Of a stretch of DNA of 32,416 nucleotides, positions 6,886 to 14,640 are shown one piece after another. The notes under the pieces were generated by a model. It worked only from the letters and a program-made list of their open reading frames with translations, was not told the origin of the DNA and did no database searches. Source of the stretch: Hydromicrobium sp964517765 (GTDB taxonomy: Bacteria > Actinomycetota > Humimicrobiia > Humimicrobiales > Humimicrobiaceae); the NCBI GenBank assembly GCA_964517765.1, contig CAZFEN010000015.1, forward strand, positions 1 through 32,416. Reading direction: 5' to 3'. A program made the position numbers and the translations under genes. The stretch's first letter is position 1; each line of letters opens with the position of its first letter.

Positions 6886-8751
6886 TTACTCCACTGTAAC
6901 ACTCTTTGCAAGATTTCTTGGCTGATCCACGTTTCTGCTCAGGTTTTTAGCTATGTAATAAGAATATAATTGGACAGGAATAATGGTTAAGATGGCATAT
7001 AATTCCTCCTGAATTTCGGGTATCCGAAAAACATAATCCGAATATTTTTGTGTATTTTTATCATTTTCACTGATTATAGAAAATATAGTTGCTTTTCTTG
7101 CTTTTACTTCCTGAATATTGCTCAATATCTTTTCGTAAACCGAATCATGGGGCATAATTCCTACTACTACTGTTTTTGAATCTGTAAGAGCTATCGGGCC
7201 ATGCTTCATCTCACCTGCCGGATATCCTTCTGCATGAATATAAGAAATCTCCTTAAGTTTCAGGGCACCTTCCAGTGCGGTCGGAAGTCCAAAAATCCTC
7301 CCCAGAAAGAGAAAACATGTATACTTATAAGTTTTATCGGCAATTTTCTTTATTTCTTCTGCGCGGTCAAGTATATTTTGTATCTTATCGGGTATGGTTT
7401 CCAATTGCCTGATTACTGCTTGAAATTTATTTTTATCGATAAGCCTTTTGACTCTGGCAAAATATAAAGCCATTAGATACAGGACCATAATCTGCGCGGT
7501 ATATGTTTTTGTGGCACACACACCTATTTCCGGACCGGCATATGTATAAATCACTGCATTTGATTCTCTTGCTGCGGTACTCCCCACTACATTTGTAATG
7601 ACCACTATTCTTGCTCCTCTGGATTTTGCCTCTCTGATTGCGGCCAGTGTATCAATGGTTTCTCCAGATTGAGTTATGGCCACAAATAAACAATTATCTT
7701 CGGCCAGTTGATCCCTGTATCTATATTCCGAAGAAAAATCCACTTCAACAGGAATTCTCGCCCATTTCTCTATGACCTGTTTTCCTATTAAAGCCGTGTG
7801 ATAAGATGTCCCGCATGCGATTATCCGAACCTTCTTCAGACTTTTGATCTGTTCAGGTGTCATATCAAGTTCACCGAAATTCAACTTTCCATTTACCAGT
7901 CTTCCTCTCATCGTTTCTTTGACTCCATAAGGTTGTTCGAATATTTCTTTTAACATGAAATCTTCATATCCGCTTTTTTCTGCACTTATAATGTCCCAGT
8001 CGACTTTAAATGGTTCTCTCTTGACCGGTTCCCCATCACTATTAAAAATTTCCACTTTATCCGCGGTCAGCTTTACAGTCTCGAAATCATTTACTACGAT
8101 AAAATTCCTTGTATATTCAAGCACTGCAGGTATATCCGAAGCAAGAAAGTTTCCATTTCCTGAAATTCCAACAACCAGAGGGCTGGTAATCCTTGCCCCG
8201 ATAATTTCGCCCGGATTTTTTACAGAAATTGCTACAATGGTCCCCGATCCTTTTATTTTCTTTATAACCTTCTGCATTGCTGAAAGCAAATCCCCTTCAT
8301 AGTATTTCTCCAACAGATGGGGCAACACTTCGGAATCGGTTTGTGAAATAAATTTATGTCCCTCTTTTTTAAGTTTCTCCTTTAGCTCAGCATAGTTTTC
8401 TATTATGCCATTGTGAACAACTGCTATACTACCGCTTTCATCCAGGTGGGGGTGGGCGTTTATTTTAGTCGGTTCGCCGTGGGTGGCCCATCTTGTATGC
8501 CCGATCCCACAGTTTCCATTAATTTTTAAATCATTTACTTCTTTTTCCAGTATACTGATTTTCCCTGCTTCTTTGACAACATTTATTCTTAAATTCGTCG
8601 AACCTGCCGTCGAATCTGCGATTTTATCTTGTTTTCTCTCTATTATGGCAATGCCAGCCGAATCGTAACCTCTGTACTCCAATCGTTTGAGTCCGTTTAT
8701 TAATATGTCTTTACATTTCTCATTTCCAACACATGCAACGATTCCACACAT
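6886..8751 (-). CDS. glmS: Glutamine--fructose-6-phosphate aminotransferase (isomerising)
   Basis: 621 residues. It makes glucosamine-6-phosphate from fructose-6-phosphate and glutamine, the entry to UDP-GlcNAc. Seen: N-terminal CGIVACVG with the nucleophile Cys after Met removal, GHTRWATHGEPT, and the glutaminase loop HNGIIENY. Two SIS sugar-isomerase domains follow, with IACGTSYHTALIGK, ITQSGETIDTLAA and EGALKLKEISYIHAEGYPAGEMKHGPIAL, ending at NLAKSVTVE. It is slightly longer than the usual ~608 because of an insert of about 15 residues near residue 45. The ATG follows GGGAG. I see no glmS ribozyme in the 74-base leader, which is too short for one. Confidence 0.97.
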   Translation of the reverse strand: MCGIVACVGNEKCKDILINGLKRLEYRGYDSAGIAIIERKQDKIADSTAGSTNLRINVVKEAGKISILEKEVNDLKINGNCGIGHTRWATHGEPTKINAHPHLDESGSIAVVHNGIIENYAELKEKLKKEGHKFISQTDSEVLPHLLEKYYEGDLLSAMQKVIKKIKGSGTIVAISVKNPGEIIGARITSPLVVGISGNGNFLASDIPAVLEYTRNFIVVNDFETVKLTADKVEIFNSDGEPVKREPFKVDWDIISAEKSGYEDFMLKEIFEQPYGVKETMRGRLVNGKLNFGELDMTPEQIKSLKKVRIIACGTSYHTALIGKQVIEKWARIPVEVDFSSEYRYRDQLAEDNCLFVAITQSGETIDTLAAIREAKSRGARIVVITNVVGSTAARESNAVIYTYAGPEIGVCATKTYTAQIMVLYLMALYFARVKRLIDKNKFQAVIRQLETIPDKIQNILDRAEEIKKIADKTYKYTCFLFLGRIFGLPTALEGALKLKEISYIHAEGYPAGEMKHGPIALTDSKTVVVGIMPHDSVYEKILSNIQEVKARKATIFSIISENDKNTQKYSDYVFRIPEIQEELYAILTIIPVQLYSYYIAKNLSRNVDQPRNLAKSVTVE

Positions 8752-8825
8752 TAAAATCTCCCGCAGTATTTTTTAACAATTTTTTAAAATCTAACTATAA
8801 GTTTAACCGGCAAAAATTCCTGTGA

Positions 8826-9611
8826 TTATTCAAATAAATATACAATATTTATACTTGCCGTAATTTCTATTTCCTGAGGCAGAATTGTAGGGGATGTGAC
8901 CCTGCCTAAAGCTTCTGTGTCTTCTGCTGTTTTCGATATCGAAAACAGCGGCCCCGGATATGACGTCTCACTTTCGGATATATAAAGTATCTGGCTTATT
9001 GTCAGACCTGTTGAATTTGCAATTGCATATGCCTTATTAGCTGCATCTTTTGATGCCTCTGCGAGAGCTTTATTTACTGCTGTCCTTTTCGATTCATCCG
9101 TAAGGTCAAAACCTATCGATGATATATCATTTGCGCCTGACTCTGTTGCAGCAGCAATTATTTCTCCGACTTTTTCCAGGTCGGTTGTCGTTACCTCGAG
9201 GGTACTTGTAACCTGATAAGCATAAATCCTCGGCGGTTTATTTTTCTGTGAATAATCGTATAAAGGATTGAGGTTGAAGCCGGTTGTTTCTATTGTAAGA
9301 TTTTCGGCATTTAAATTTTCTATTGCAGAAATTATTTCTTCGGAGATCCGGCTATTTTCATCTACTGCGCTCCGGGTCGAGGGTTTTTCCGTTATTACCG
9401 ATATATCTATAAAGACTTCATCCGGAATAACTTTGACCGTACCTGAACCTGTTACGGATATCGTATTTTGTAGGTTTGCAGTTAAACTTTCACTTGCGGT
9501 ACCAAGGGGAGCGATTTCCCCATCCAGGCATCCCGAAAGTGTTACTGCTGCGAAGACTAAAATTAATGAGACTATAAAAAACAATGATATTTTTATAATT
9601 TTATTTTTCAT
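8826..9611 (-). CDS. SIMPL-domain (DUF541) lipoprotein
   Basis: 261 residues from the ATG at 9611, preceded by AAGGAG at six bases; the upstream ATG at 9629 has no such site. The signal peptide ends in a good lipobox, LSGC (Cys28). The rest is a SIMPL domain, with ISVTGSGTVKVIPDEVFIDI near residue 50, ENLTIETTGFNLNPLYDY near 105, YQVTSTLEVTTTDLEKVGEI, and a C-terminal ITASINIVYLF strand. SIMPL proteins are periplasmic or surface-anchored and have been linked to oxidative stress or kinase signalling in a few species, but the biochemical role is generally unknown. It is 74 bases upstream of glmS on the same strand. Confidence 0.88.
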   Translation of the reverse strand: MKNKIIKISLFFIVSLILVFAAVTLSGCLDGEIAPLGTASESLTANLQNTISVTGSGTVKVIPDEVFIDISVITEKPSTRSAVDENSRISEEIISAIENLNAENLTIETTGFNLNPLYDYSQKNKPPRIYAYQVTSTLEVTTTDLEKVGEIIAAATESGANDISSIGFDLTDESKRTAVNKALAEASKDAANKAYAIANSTGLTISQILYISESETSYPGPLFSISKTAEDTEALGRVTSPTILPQEIEITASINIVYLFE

Positions 9612-9982
9612 TCTTTCTCCTTTTTCCATTCACATATGAATAATTCAGAGTGATTATATAACAAACCAGGTGATATTTAAAACTTCGATGTATATACGAC
9701 TCCACGATTATAATCTATTTTGAATATAAACTTTTCCAGTATTCTAATTTTCCTGTTTCTTTTGTTTAAAATTAATACAACCTGGTGCAAAAATATTAAT
9801 TTAGTACTATAACAAAAGCTATAAAAAATCAGTTAATTCATGATAATTAAACAAATCTTTGAAATATATTTTAGTAAAGTAACATATATTTATAATACAT
9901 TTATTATATGTTATTATAAAATCGTAAAATCAAAATATATCTTACAAAAACTATCTTAAGCTATTCAAAAAGGAGGTGAAAA
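9612..9982. other. Divergent AT-rich intergenic region
   Basis: 371 bases, more AT-rich than the flanking genes, between the divergent SIMPL and DUF4282 genes. It holds the promoter candidate listed separately and several isolated TATAAT-like boxes (minus strand 9707-9712, plus strand 9891-9896) without good -35 partners at standard spacing. TTGAAA at 9859-9864 pairs only with TATATT at a 20-base spacing. No reading frame with a ribosome site and no strong hairpin were seen. Confidence 0.6.
9653..9681 (-). promoter_or_regulatory. Putative promoter of the SIMPL gene
   Basis: On the minus strand TTTAAA (9681-9676) and a perfect TATAAT (9658-9653) are separated by 17 bases, 41 bases upstream of the ATG. 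The -35 matches four of six positions. Confidence 0.4.
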
Positions 9983-10258
9983 ATGAAGGATTTTCTATCA
10001 TTTCGTAAGATGATAACTCCGGTAATTATTCAGATTCTATTTTGGATTGGCGTTGCTGTATTCGTTATTCTTGGTTTCGTTACGATTGGTGTAGGTGCAA
10101 GTATGCCGTGGGGTGGTGGAACCACAGTCTTAATCGGGCTGGCATATATTTTATTGGGACCTGTTGGGGTAAGAATATATTGCGAAATATTAATCTTATT
10201 TTTCCGCATGAACGAAACTCTTACTGAAATCAAGAATAATACTGAGCCAAAAGCATAA
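9983..10258 (+). CDS. DUF4282 membrane protein
   Basis: 91 residues, the typical size of the family. Seen: KDFLSFRKMITPVIIQILFW at the N-terminus, two membrane helices (about residues 14-38 and 46-62) and the closing signature GVRIYCEILILFFRMNETLTEIKNN. The 'dFlsFrkmitp....ilfw' and 'RiycElli.fFrmnetL.eI' blocks are the conserved ends of DUF4282, a family of small bacterial membrane proteins of unknown function. It has one of the best ribosome-binding sites in the window, AGGAGGTGA, five bases from the ATG. It is divergent from the SIMPL gene and stands alone ahead of nagB. Confidence 0.88.
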   Translation: MKDFLSFRKMITPVIIQILFWIGVAVFVILGFVTIGVGASMPWGGGTTVLIGLAYILLGPVGVRIYCEILILFFRMNETLTEIKNNTEPKA

Positions 10259-10551
10259 AAAAATAATTCTTATTTACTTAAGAGCAGGTTATTTGTAAAT
10301 TGTAAATAATTTTACAACTTCTATGGCCTGCTAAAATATCGTATCTTTAATATTTATATAATATTGATGATCATCATTCCAGTAGATACCATTGGAAAGG
10401 AATAAAATTCTACTGACTCTTATAAAAGCACCTGCTTTGCTTATTGCATTATTTACCACAACCATTTTTTGGGGAAAATTTTTCTATACAGAATATTAAA
10501 AAACAGAGATAATAATCAAGTATTTTTAAACTGATTTTAAGGAAGGTATTT
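10259..10551. other. Intergenic region ahead of nagB
   Basis: 293 bases with no gene. A nested stem (AGCAGG 10283-10288 with CCTGCT 10327-10332, enclosing TTGTAAA/TTTACAA at 10300-10317) could end the DUF4282 transcript, but no T-run follows it. A TATAAT (10357-10362) is followed by the perfect palindrome TGATGATCATCA (10365-10376). Closest to nagB, TATACA (10485-10490) and GATAAT (10508-10513), 17 bases apart, form a weak promoter 38 bases from the start codon. Confidence 0.4.
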
Positions 10552-11382
10552 ATGGATGTTATCATAAGAAATAGTTACGATCTGATGAGTGAATATGCCG
10601 CCGGGATCATAGCAAAATGTATAAAATCGAAACCCAATTGTGTCCTTGGACTTGCAACAGGAAGTACCCCAATAGGGACATACAGGGAACTTATACTGGT
10701 GCACGGTCGTGGGCTTGATTTTTCGGAAGTCAAAACTTTTAATCTTGATGAGTACCTTGGTGTCGGAATCGATCTTGTCAAGCCATATCATCTGGACCAG
10801 AGTTATTCAAGGTTTATGTACGAGGAACTTTTCAGACATATAAATATCAAAAAGGAAAATACTCATGTTCCTGACGGGCTCTCGAGAGAACCTGATAAGT
10901 TTTGTAAGTGGTATGAAGATGAGATAAAAAAAGCAGGCGGGATAGACCTGCAGCTCCTCGGGATAGGCGGCGATGGCCACTGGGCGTTCAATGAACCCGG
11001 ATCCTCTCTGTCTTCCAGGACCAGAGTCGAACCATTGACAAAACAGACTCTGGATGATAATTATGAGAGTTTTTACAGGAAGGCAAAAATAGGAAGAGAC
11101 GATATGCCGCATTTTGCAATCACGATGGGAATCGGAACGATTCTTGAAGCAAGGCAATTGATTATGCTTGCCAGCGGAAAGAAAAAAGCAAAAGTCGTAG
11201 CAAAAGCACTTGAGGGACCCATAACATCACAGATCACAGCATCGGCAATACAGCTTTACGGCGGAGAGGCAACTGTTGTCCTTGATGAAGATGCCGCCTC
11301 GGAACTGCAAAATACGGATCATTACAGACATGTTGAAAAATTAAAATTGGATTTCAAGTCAGGCCCGATATCTCAGTCTTAA
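10552..11382 (+). CDS. nagB: Glucosamine-6-phosphate deaminase
   Basis: 276 residues. It converts glucosamine-6-phosphate to fructose-6-phosphate and ammonia, opposite in direction to GlmS. Seen: LGLATGSTPIGTYRELI (phosphate loop), FNLDEY with catalytic Asp66, QSYSRFMYEELF, and GGDGHWAFNEPGSSLSSRTR with Asp141, His143 and Glu148. Those last three keep the same numbers as in the E. coli enzyme. Trp144 replaces the usual Ile or Gly of 'GHIAFNEP', beside the active-site histidine. AAGGAAGG precedes the ATG. The last four bases overlap the convergent nucleotidyltransferase gene. No other amino-sugar uptake or NagA gene is present, so a catabolic role is not shown by context. Confidence 0.94.
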   Translation: MDVIIRNSYDLMSEYAAGIIAKCIKSKPNCVLGLATGSTPIGTYRELILVHGRGLDFSEVKTFNLDEYLGVGIDLVKPYHLDQSYSRFMYEELFRHINIKKENTHVPDGLSREPDKFCKWYEDEIKKAGGIDLQLLGIGGDGHWAFNEPGSSLSSRTRVEPLTKQTLDDNYESFYRKAKIGRDDMPHFAITMGIGTILEARQLIMLASGKKKAKVVAKALEGPITSQITASAIQLYGGEATVVLDEDAASELQNTDHYRHVEKLKLDFKSGPISQS

Positions 11383-12281
11383 AAAATTTCTTCCTTTTCC
11401 TGTTTTGTATAGAATAGTTTCATGTACTGCTCTTCGGGAAGCAGTTCCGTACTGCCAAGAAGATAAGATCTTGCTTTCTCTCTGTTGGCTATCGCTTTTT
11501 CTTCTATAGCAAGTAATTTTTCAGGAATTTTATGTTTTAAAAGCATCTCTTTGATCTTTTCAAAAATATCATGACTTCCCAAGAGAAATTCCCCCTCACT
11601 CAGGATCTTTGATGCAATCATAGATTTAAAAGTATCGAATTTTAATTGTGTCCGTACTTTTCCAATATCTTTTACGATATAATCTATCTCTTCTCTGTAA
11701 CTGGGATTTTTAATAAGATAATATTTTTCCTGATATATCGAGTTGTCGATATCTTTTACTGTACTCTCGGGCAGATTTTCAGTAACTACCACAATATCGA
11801 TATCTGAACCCCTTACGAGTTTTCCTGTCGATTTCTCAGGCCTTGGTTCCGAATGCGCCATTTGATAAACTATGTCACCGGCAATGATAAAGCAGGCACT
11901 GCTGGTTATAATCGCCGGTTCTGCCTGACATTCTGCTATTTTTTTAATTATTTCCCGGGCAAGTTCAAATTTTTGCCTGCTTATATTTTTTATTTTATTA
12001 TAAAGCGAATCTACTCTCTCGTCGATTTTCCCGGAGTCTTTTTTCAGACCTATAACAGTATATGTAAGGAATTCCCTTTTTATAGAAGGGGAAAGCCTGC
12101 CGTATCCTTCGACCCTTATATCAAGCCTTAAAAATCTTTTACCGAATGTTTTTAAGATGATTTCGTTGGATTTGTTGCAAAGGCGCCACAGAGAGAGTTC
12201 GTCCAACATGGTTTTGTCACAGAGTTCCTTGCCGGTTAGAGGACCGTATATTTTTAGAAGTTCGATAATCCTATTTATCAT
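11379..12281 (-). CDS. wHTH - nucleotidyltransferase-fold protein, unknown substrate
   Basis: 300 residues. The N-terminus (about residues 1-55) looks like a winged helix: LLKIYGPLTGKELCDKTM, then a second helix and FGKRFLRLD. A helical linker follows. A pol-beta-type nucleotidyltransferase core begins near residue 123, with SSACFIIAGDIVYQM and RGSDIDIVVVTENL (Asp160 and Asp162, the metal-binding DxD) and a probable third acid in EEIDYIV (Asp200). The usual 'GS' loop is degenerate (AGD) and about 20 residues separate it from DxD, longer than in most MNT-type enzymes. The C-terminus is helical and basic. I do not recognise the exact family or its substrate. Its last four bases overlap nagB tail to tail. 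Confidence 0.6.
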   Translation of the reverse strand: MINRIIELLKIYGPLTGKELCDKTMLDELSLWRLCNKSNEIILKTFGKRFLRLDIRVEGYGRLSPSIKREFLTYTVIGLKKDSGKIDERVDSLYNKIKNISRQKFELAREIIKKIAECQAEPAIITSSACFIIAGDIVYQMAHSEPRPEKSTGKLVRGSDIDIVVVTENLPESTVKDIDNSIYQEKYYLIKNPSYREEIDYIVKDIGKVRTQLKFDTFKSMIASKILSEGEFLLGSHDIFEKIKEMLLKHKIPEKLLAIEEKAIANREKARSYLLGSTELLPEEQYMKLFYTKQEKEEIF

Positions 12282-12398
12282 AAATCACAAATCCGGATGA
12301 CAATATAATGAAGGCAATAAAAATATTTAATTTCTTTGTATGCTCTCCAAAAGAAATCCCGGAGGATCAGCCGATGCCCGGTGATAATAGTAGGTGCG

Positions 12399-13748
12399 TT
12401 AATTTAATTTATCTTCCACCACTTTTACTATTTTATCTGCAAGTCTTTCTGTATCGCTTTTATTTGGGCCCTCAAGCATTACCCTGCAAATAGGCTGGGT
12501 GCCGGAATATCTTACAAGAACCCTGCCCCTGTCAGCGAGTTCCTTTTCGACTTCTGCAATCACACTCTTCAATTCAGGTATTTCTTCAAGCGGGGCTTTT
12601 CTTTTAACCTTTACATTTATTAAAACCTGAGGGAATGTCTTCATTACCTTTGCCAGTTCCGAAAGTGTTTTTTTATCTTTTTTCATAACAGATAAAAGCT
12701 GCAGCGCGGTTAAAATACCATCTCCCGTAGTATGATATTCCTTGAAAATGACATGGCCTGAATCCTCTCCCCCGATAATGCTGTCGTTTTTTATCATTTC
12801 CTCGAGAACATATCTGTCGCCGACTTTTGTTGTCACATTCTTTATATCCATCTCCTTGAATGCAACGGAAAGACCCAGATTGCTCATCACAGTCGTAACC
12901 ACCGTGTTATTCTTCAGCCTGCCTTCTTCCTTCAATTTCTTTGCACAAATTGCAATTATTTTATCGCCATTGACTATATCGCCTTTTTCATCTATCGCTA
13001 TTAGCCTGTCTCCGTCACCGTCAAAAGCAAGCCCAATATCTGCTCCGGACTCGACTACTTTTTTTGCAAGAGTTTCGGGATACAGGGAACCGCAATCCAG
13101 ATTAATATTCTGTCCATTCGGGCTTATATTCAGAGCAATGATATCGGCCCTCATTTCCTTAAACAACGTGGGGGCGACTTTATAAGTGGCTCCATTTGCA
13201 CAATCAAGTACAATCTTCATTCCTTCGAGATCAAAACCAGCAGGGAAAGAATTTTTGAGAAATACGATATATCTTCCGCTGGCGTCTTCTTCTCTTGAAA
13301 CATGACCCAGATTTTCTGCATCCGTAAGAAGAGTCGGAAGTTTCTGTGATAGTATCAGTTCTTCAATTTTTAATTCTGCTTCATCATTCAACTTGTATCC
13401 GCTATTTGAAAATATTTTGATTCCATTGTCCTGATACGGATTATGTGAAGCGGAAATCACTATCCCTGCATCAGCATCCAGGTTAATAGTCAAAAAAGCT
13501 ATACCGGGTGTTGGCACGGGACCAATAAGTATTACATCCGTTCCCATCGAACATATACCTGATACAAGGGCACTTTCTATCATATAACCGGAGAGCCTTG
13601 TATCTTTGCCTATGACGATCCTTAAACGGTGTTTTCTCTTTTTTAAAATATAAGCAGTAGCTTGCCCAATTTGCGCAGTCATATCAGGAGTTATTGGATA
13701 TTGATTCGCAACTCCTCTGATCCCATCTGTTCCGAATAACTTACTCAT
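12399..13748 (-). CDS. glmM: Phosphoglucosamine mutase
   Basis: 449 residues, full length. It converts glucosamine-6-phosphate to glucosamine-1-phosphate on the way to UDP-GlcNAc. Seen: KLFGTDGIRGVAN at the N-terminus, GKDTRLSGYM, the active-site loop GIVISASHNPYQDNGIK with the phosphoserine Ser101, the magnesium site AFDGDGDRLIA, the sugar-binding GGEDSGHVIF, and the phosphate-binding RYSGTQPICRVMLEG near the C-terminus. The ATG follows AAGGAG. In Actinobacteria and Firmicutes glmM commonly follows rpsI or lies near it; here two extra genes stand between them. Its stop is 117 bases before the nucleotidyltransferase gene, with no strong terminator visible. Confidence 0.97.
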   Translation of the reverse strand: MSKLFGTDGIRGVANQYPITPDMTAQIGQATAYILKKRKHRLRIVIGKDTRLSGYMIESALVSGICSMGTDVILIGPVPTPGIAFLTINLDADAGIVISASHNPYQDNGIKIFSNSGYKLNDEAELKIEELILSQKLPTLLTDAENLGHVSREEDASGRYIVFLKNSFPAGFDLEGMKIVLDCANGATYKVAPTLFKEMRADIIALNISPNGQNINLDCGSLYPETLAKKVVESGADIGLAFDGDGDRLIAIDEKGDIVNGDKIIAICAKKLKEEGRLKNNTVVTTVMSNLGLSVAFKEMDIKNVTTKVGDRYVLEEMIKNDSIIGGEDSGHVIFKEYHTTGDGILTALQLLSVMKKDKKTLSELAKVMKTFPQVLINVKVKRKAPLEEIPELKSVIAEVEKELADRGRVLVRYSGTQPICRVMLEGPNKSDTERLADKIVKVVEDKLN

Positions 13749-13806
13749 ATCTTTATCTCCTTTTTCTTATCACTGATTTATCTTCCAGTTTTCAGCGCTT
13801 AAGAGT

Positions 13807-14622
13807 TTATATCCTTTGTTTTAATATTTGTGTCTGTTTTAGCTTTATTATAGTTTTTGGAGGACAGTAGCCCCTTGCAGTCGTATTCGGGTATAAAAGT
13901 ACATCCTTCCCGAGTATGGTCCCCGGAGTTGTAACGCTATTGCATCCCGTTTCCACTCCATCTGCAAGTATTGCCCCAAATTTCCTTAAACCTGTTTCAT
14001 ATCTTTTACCTTCTATGCTGATCACGACATCTGATTCGACTATCTTTAAATTTGCCAGTTTCGTCCCTGCACCCAGATTTACTTGACCAAGAATACTATC
14101 CCCGATATATGCAAAATGTCCCGCTTTACTTCCACCAAGCATTGCGCAGGATTTTAATTCAGTTGTATGTCCGACCACGCATCCGTCTCCGACAAGTGTA
14201 TCACCTCTTAAATATGCTCCCTGTCGCAGTTCGGTATTATCACCAATAATAGCCGGTCCTTTTATCAATACACCCGGTTCTACAATTGTGCCTTTTCCGA
14301 TATATATTTCATTATCCATGAGGATGGCACCGGCATAAATCACACTTGCACCATCGAGAATCTCGCCGTCTTTTTTTATGATTAATTTCTTTTTTGATAT
14401 GCTGACATCAAATCCTGATTCAATGACTTTATCCTCATACAGGACCAGGGTTTTGTTTATAAGTATTTCGCCTTTTTTTCTTAAATCAGAAACATTCGGT
14501 CTGATGTTATCACCGATGTATTTTTTTAGTTTTTTAAGAGCATCCCATACATATTCAGTGTCTTCAAAAAGGCTTTTAAACCTTGTCTGGGAAAGATCAA
14601 AGAAATCTTCAGACTTAAGCAT
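13807..14622 (-). CDS. Left-handed beta-helix acyltransferase-like protein (GlmU C-domain-like)
   Basis: 271 residues. The first 75 or so are helical, with conserved-looking DALKKLKKYIGDNIRP. From about residue 85 the chain is a hexapeptide-repeat beta-helix: GASVIYAGAILMDNEIYIGKG, then VEPGVLIKGPAIIGDNTELRQGAYLRGDTLVGDGCVVGH. Next comes ELKSCAMLGGSKAGHFAYIGDSILGQVNLGAGTKLANLK, the part most like the sugar-1-phosphate acetyltransferase domain of GlmU and of dTDP-glucose-type 'LbH_G1P' proteins. There is no nucleotidyltransferase domain. Position beside glmM suggests acetylation of glucosamine-1-phosphate, but the catalytic residues cannot be confirmed by eye. AAGGAG precedes the ATG; it lies 18 bases after the racemase gene. 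Confidence 0.75.
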   Translation of the reverse strand: MLKSEDFFDLSQTRFKSLFEDTEYVWDALKKLKKYIGDNIRPNVSDLRKKGEILINKTLVLYEDKVIESGFDVSISKKKLIIKKDGEILDGASVIYAGAILMDNEIYIGKGTIVEPGVLIKGPAIIGDNTELRQGAYLRGDTLVGDGCVVGHTTELKSCAMLGGSKAGHFAYIGDSILGQVNLGAGTKLANLKIVESDVVISIEGKRYETGLRKFGAILADGVETGCNSVTTPGTILGKDVLLYPNTTARGYCPPKTIIKLKQTQILKQRI

Positions 14623-14640
14623 TGATACTCCTTTTATAAA

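Noticed and set aside
8752..8825. glmS ribozyme in the glmS leader
   Set aside because: The leader is 74 bases, shorter than the ribozyme core, and no matching fold was seen.
10365..10376. 12-bp palindrome TGATGATCATCA as a defined operator
   Set aside because: It is short, the -10 beside it has no -35, and it is 175 bases from nagB, so I keep it only as a note in the intergenic entry.
12308..12493. Plus-strand frame of 61 codons downstream of glmM
   Set aside because: No ribosome-binding site, no recognisable motif, and about half of it is antisense to the conserved glmM C-terminus.
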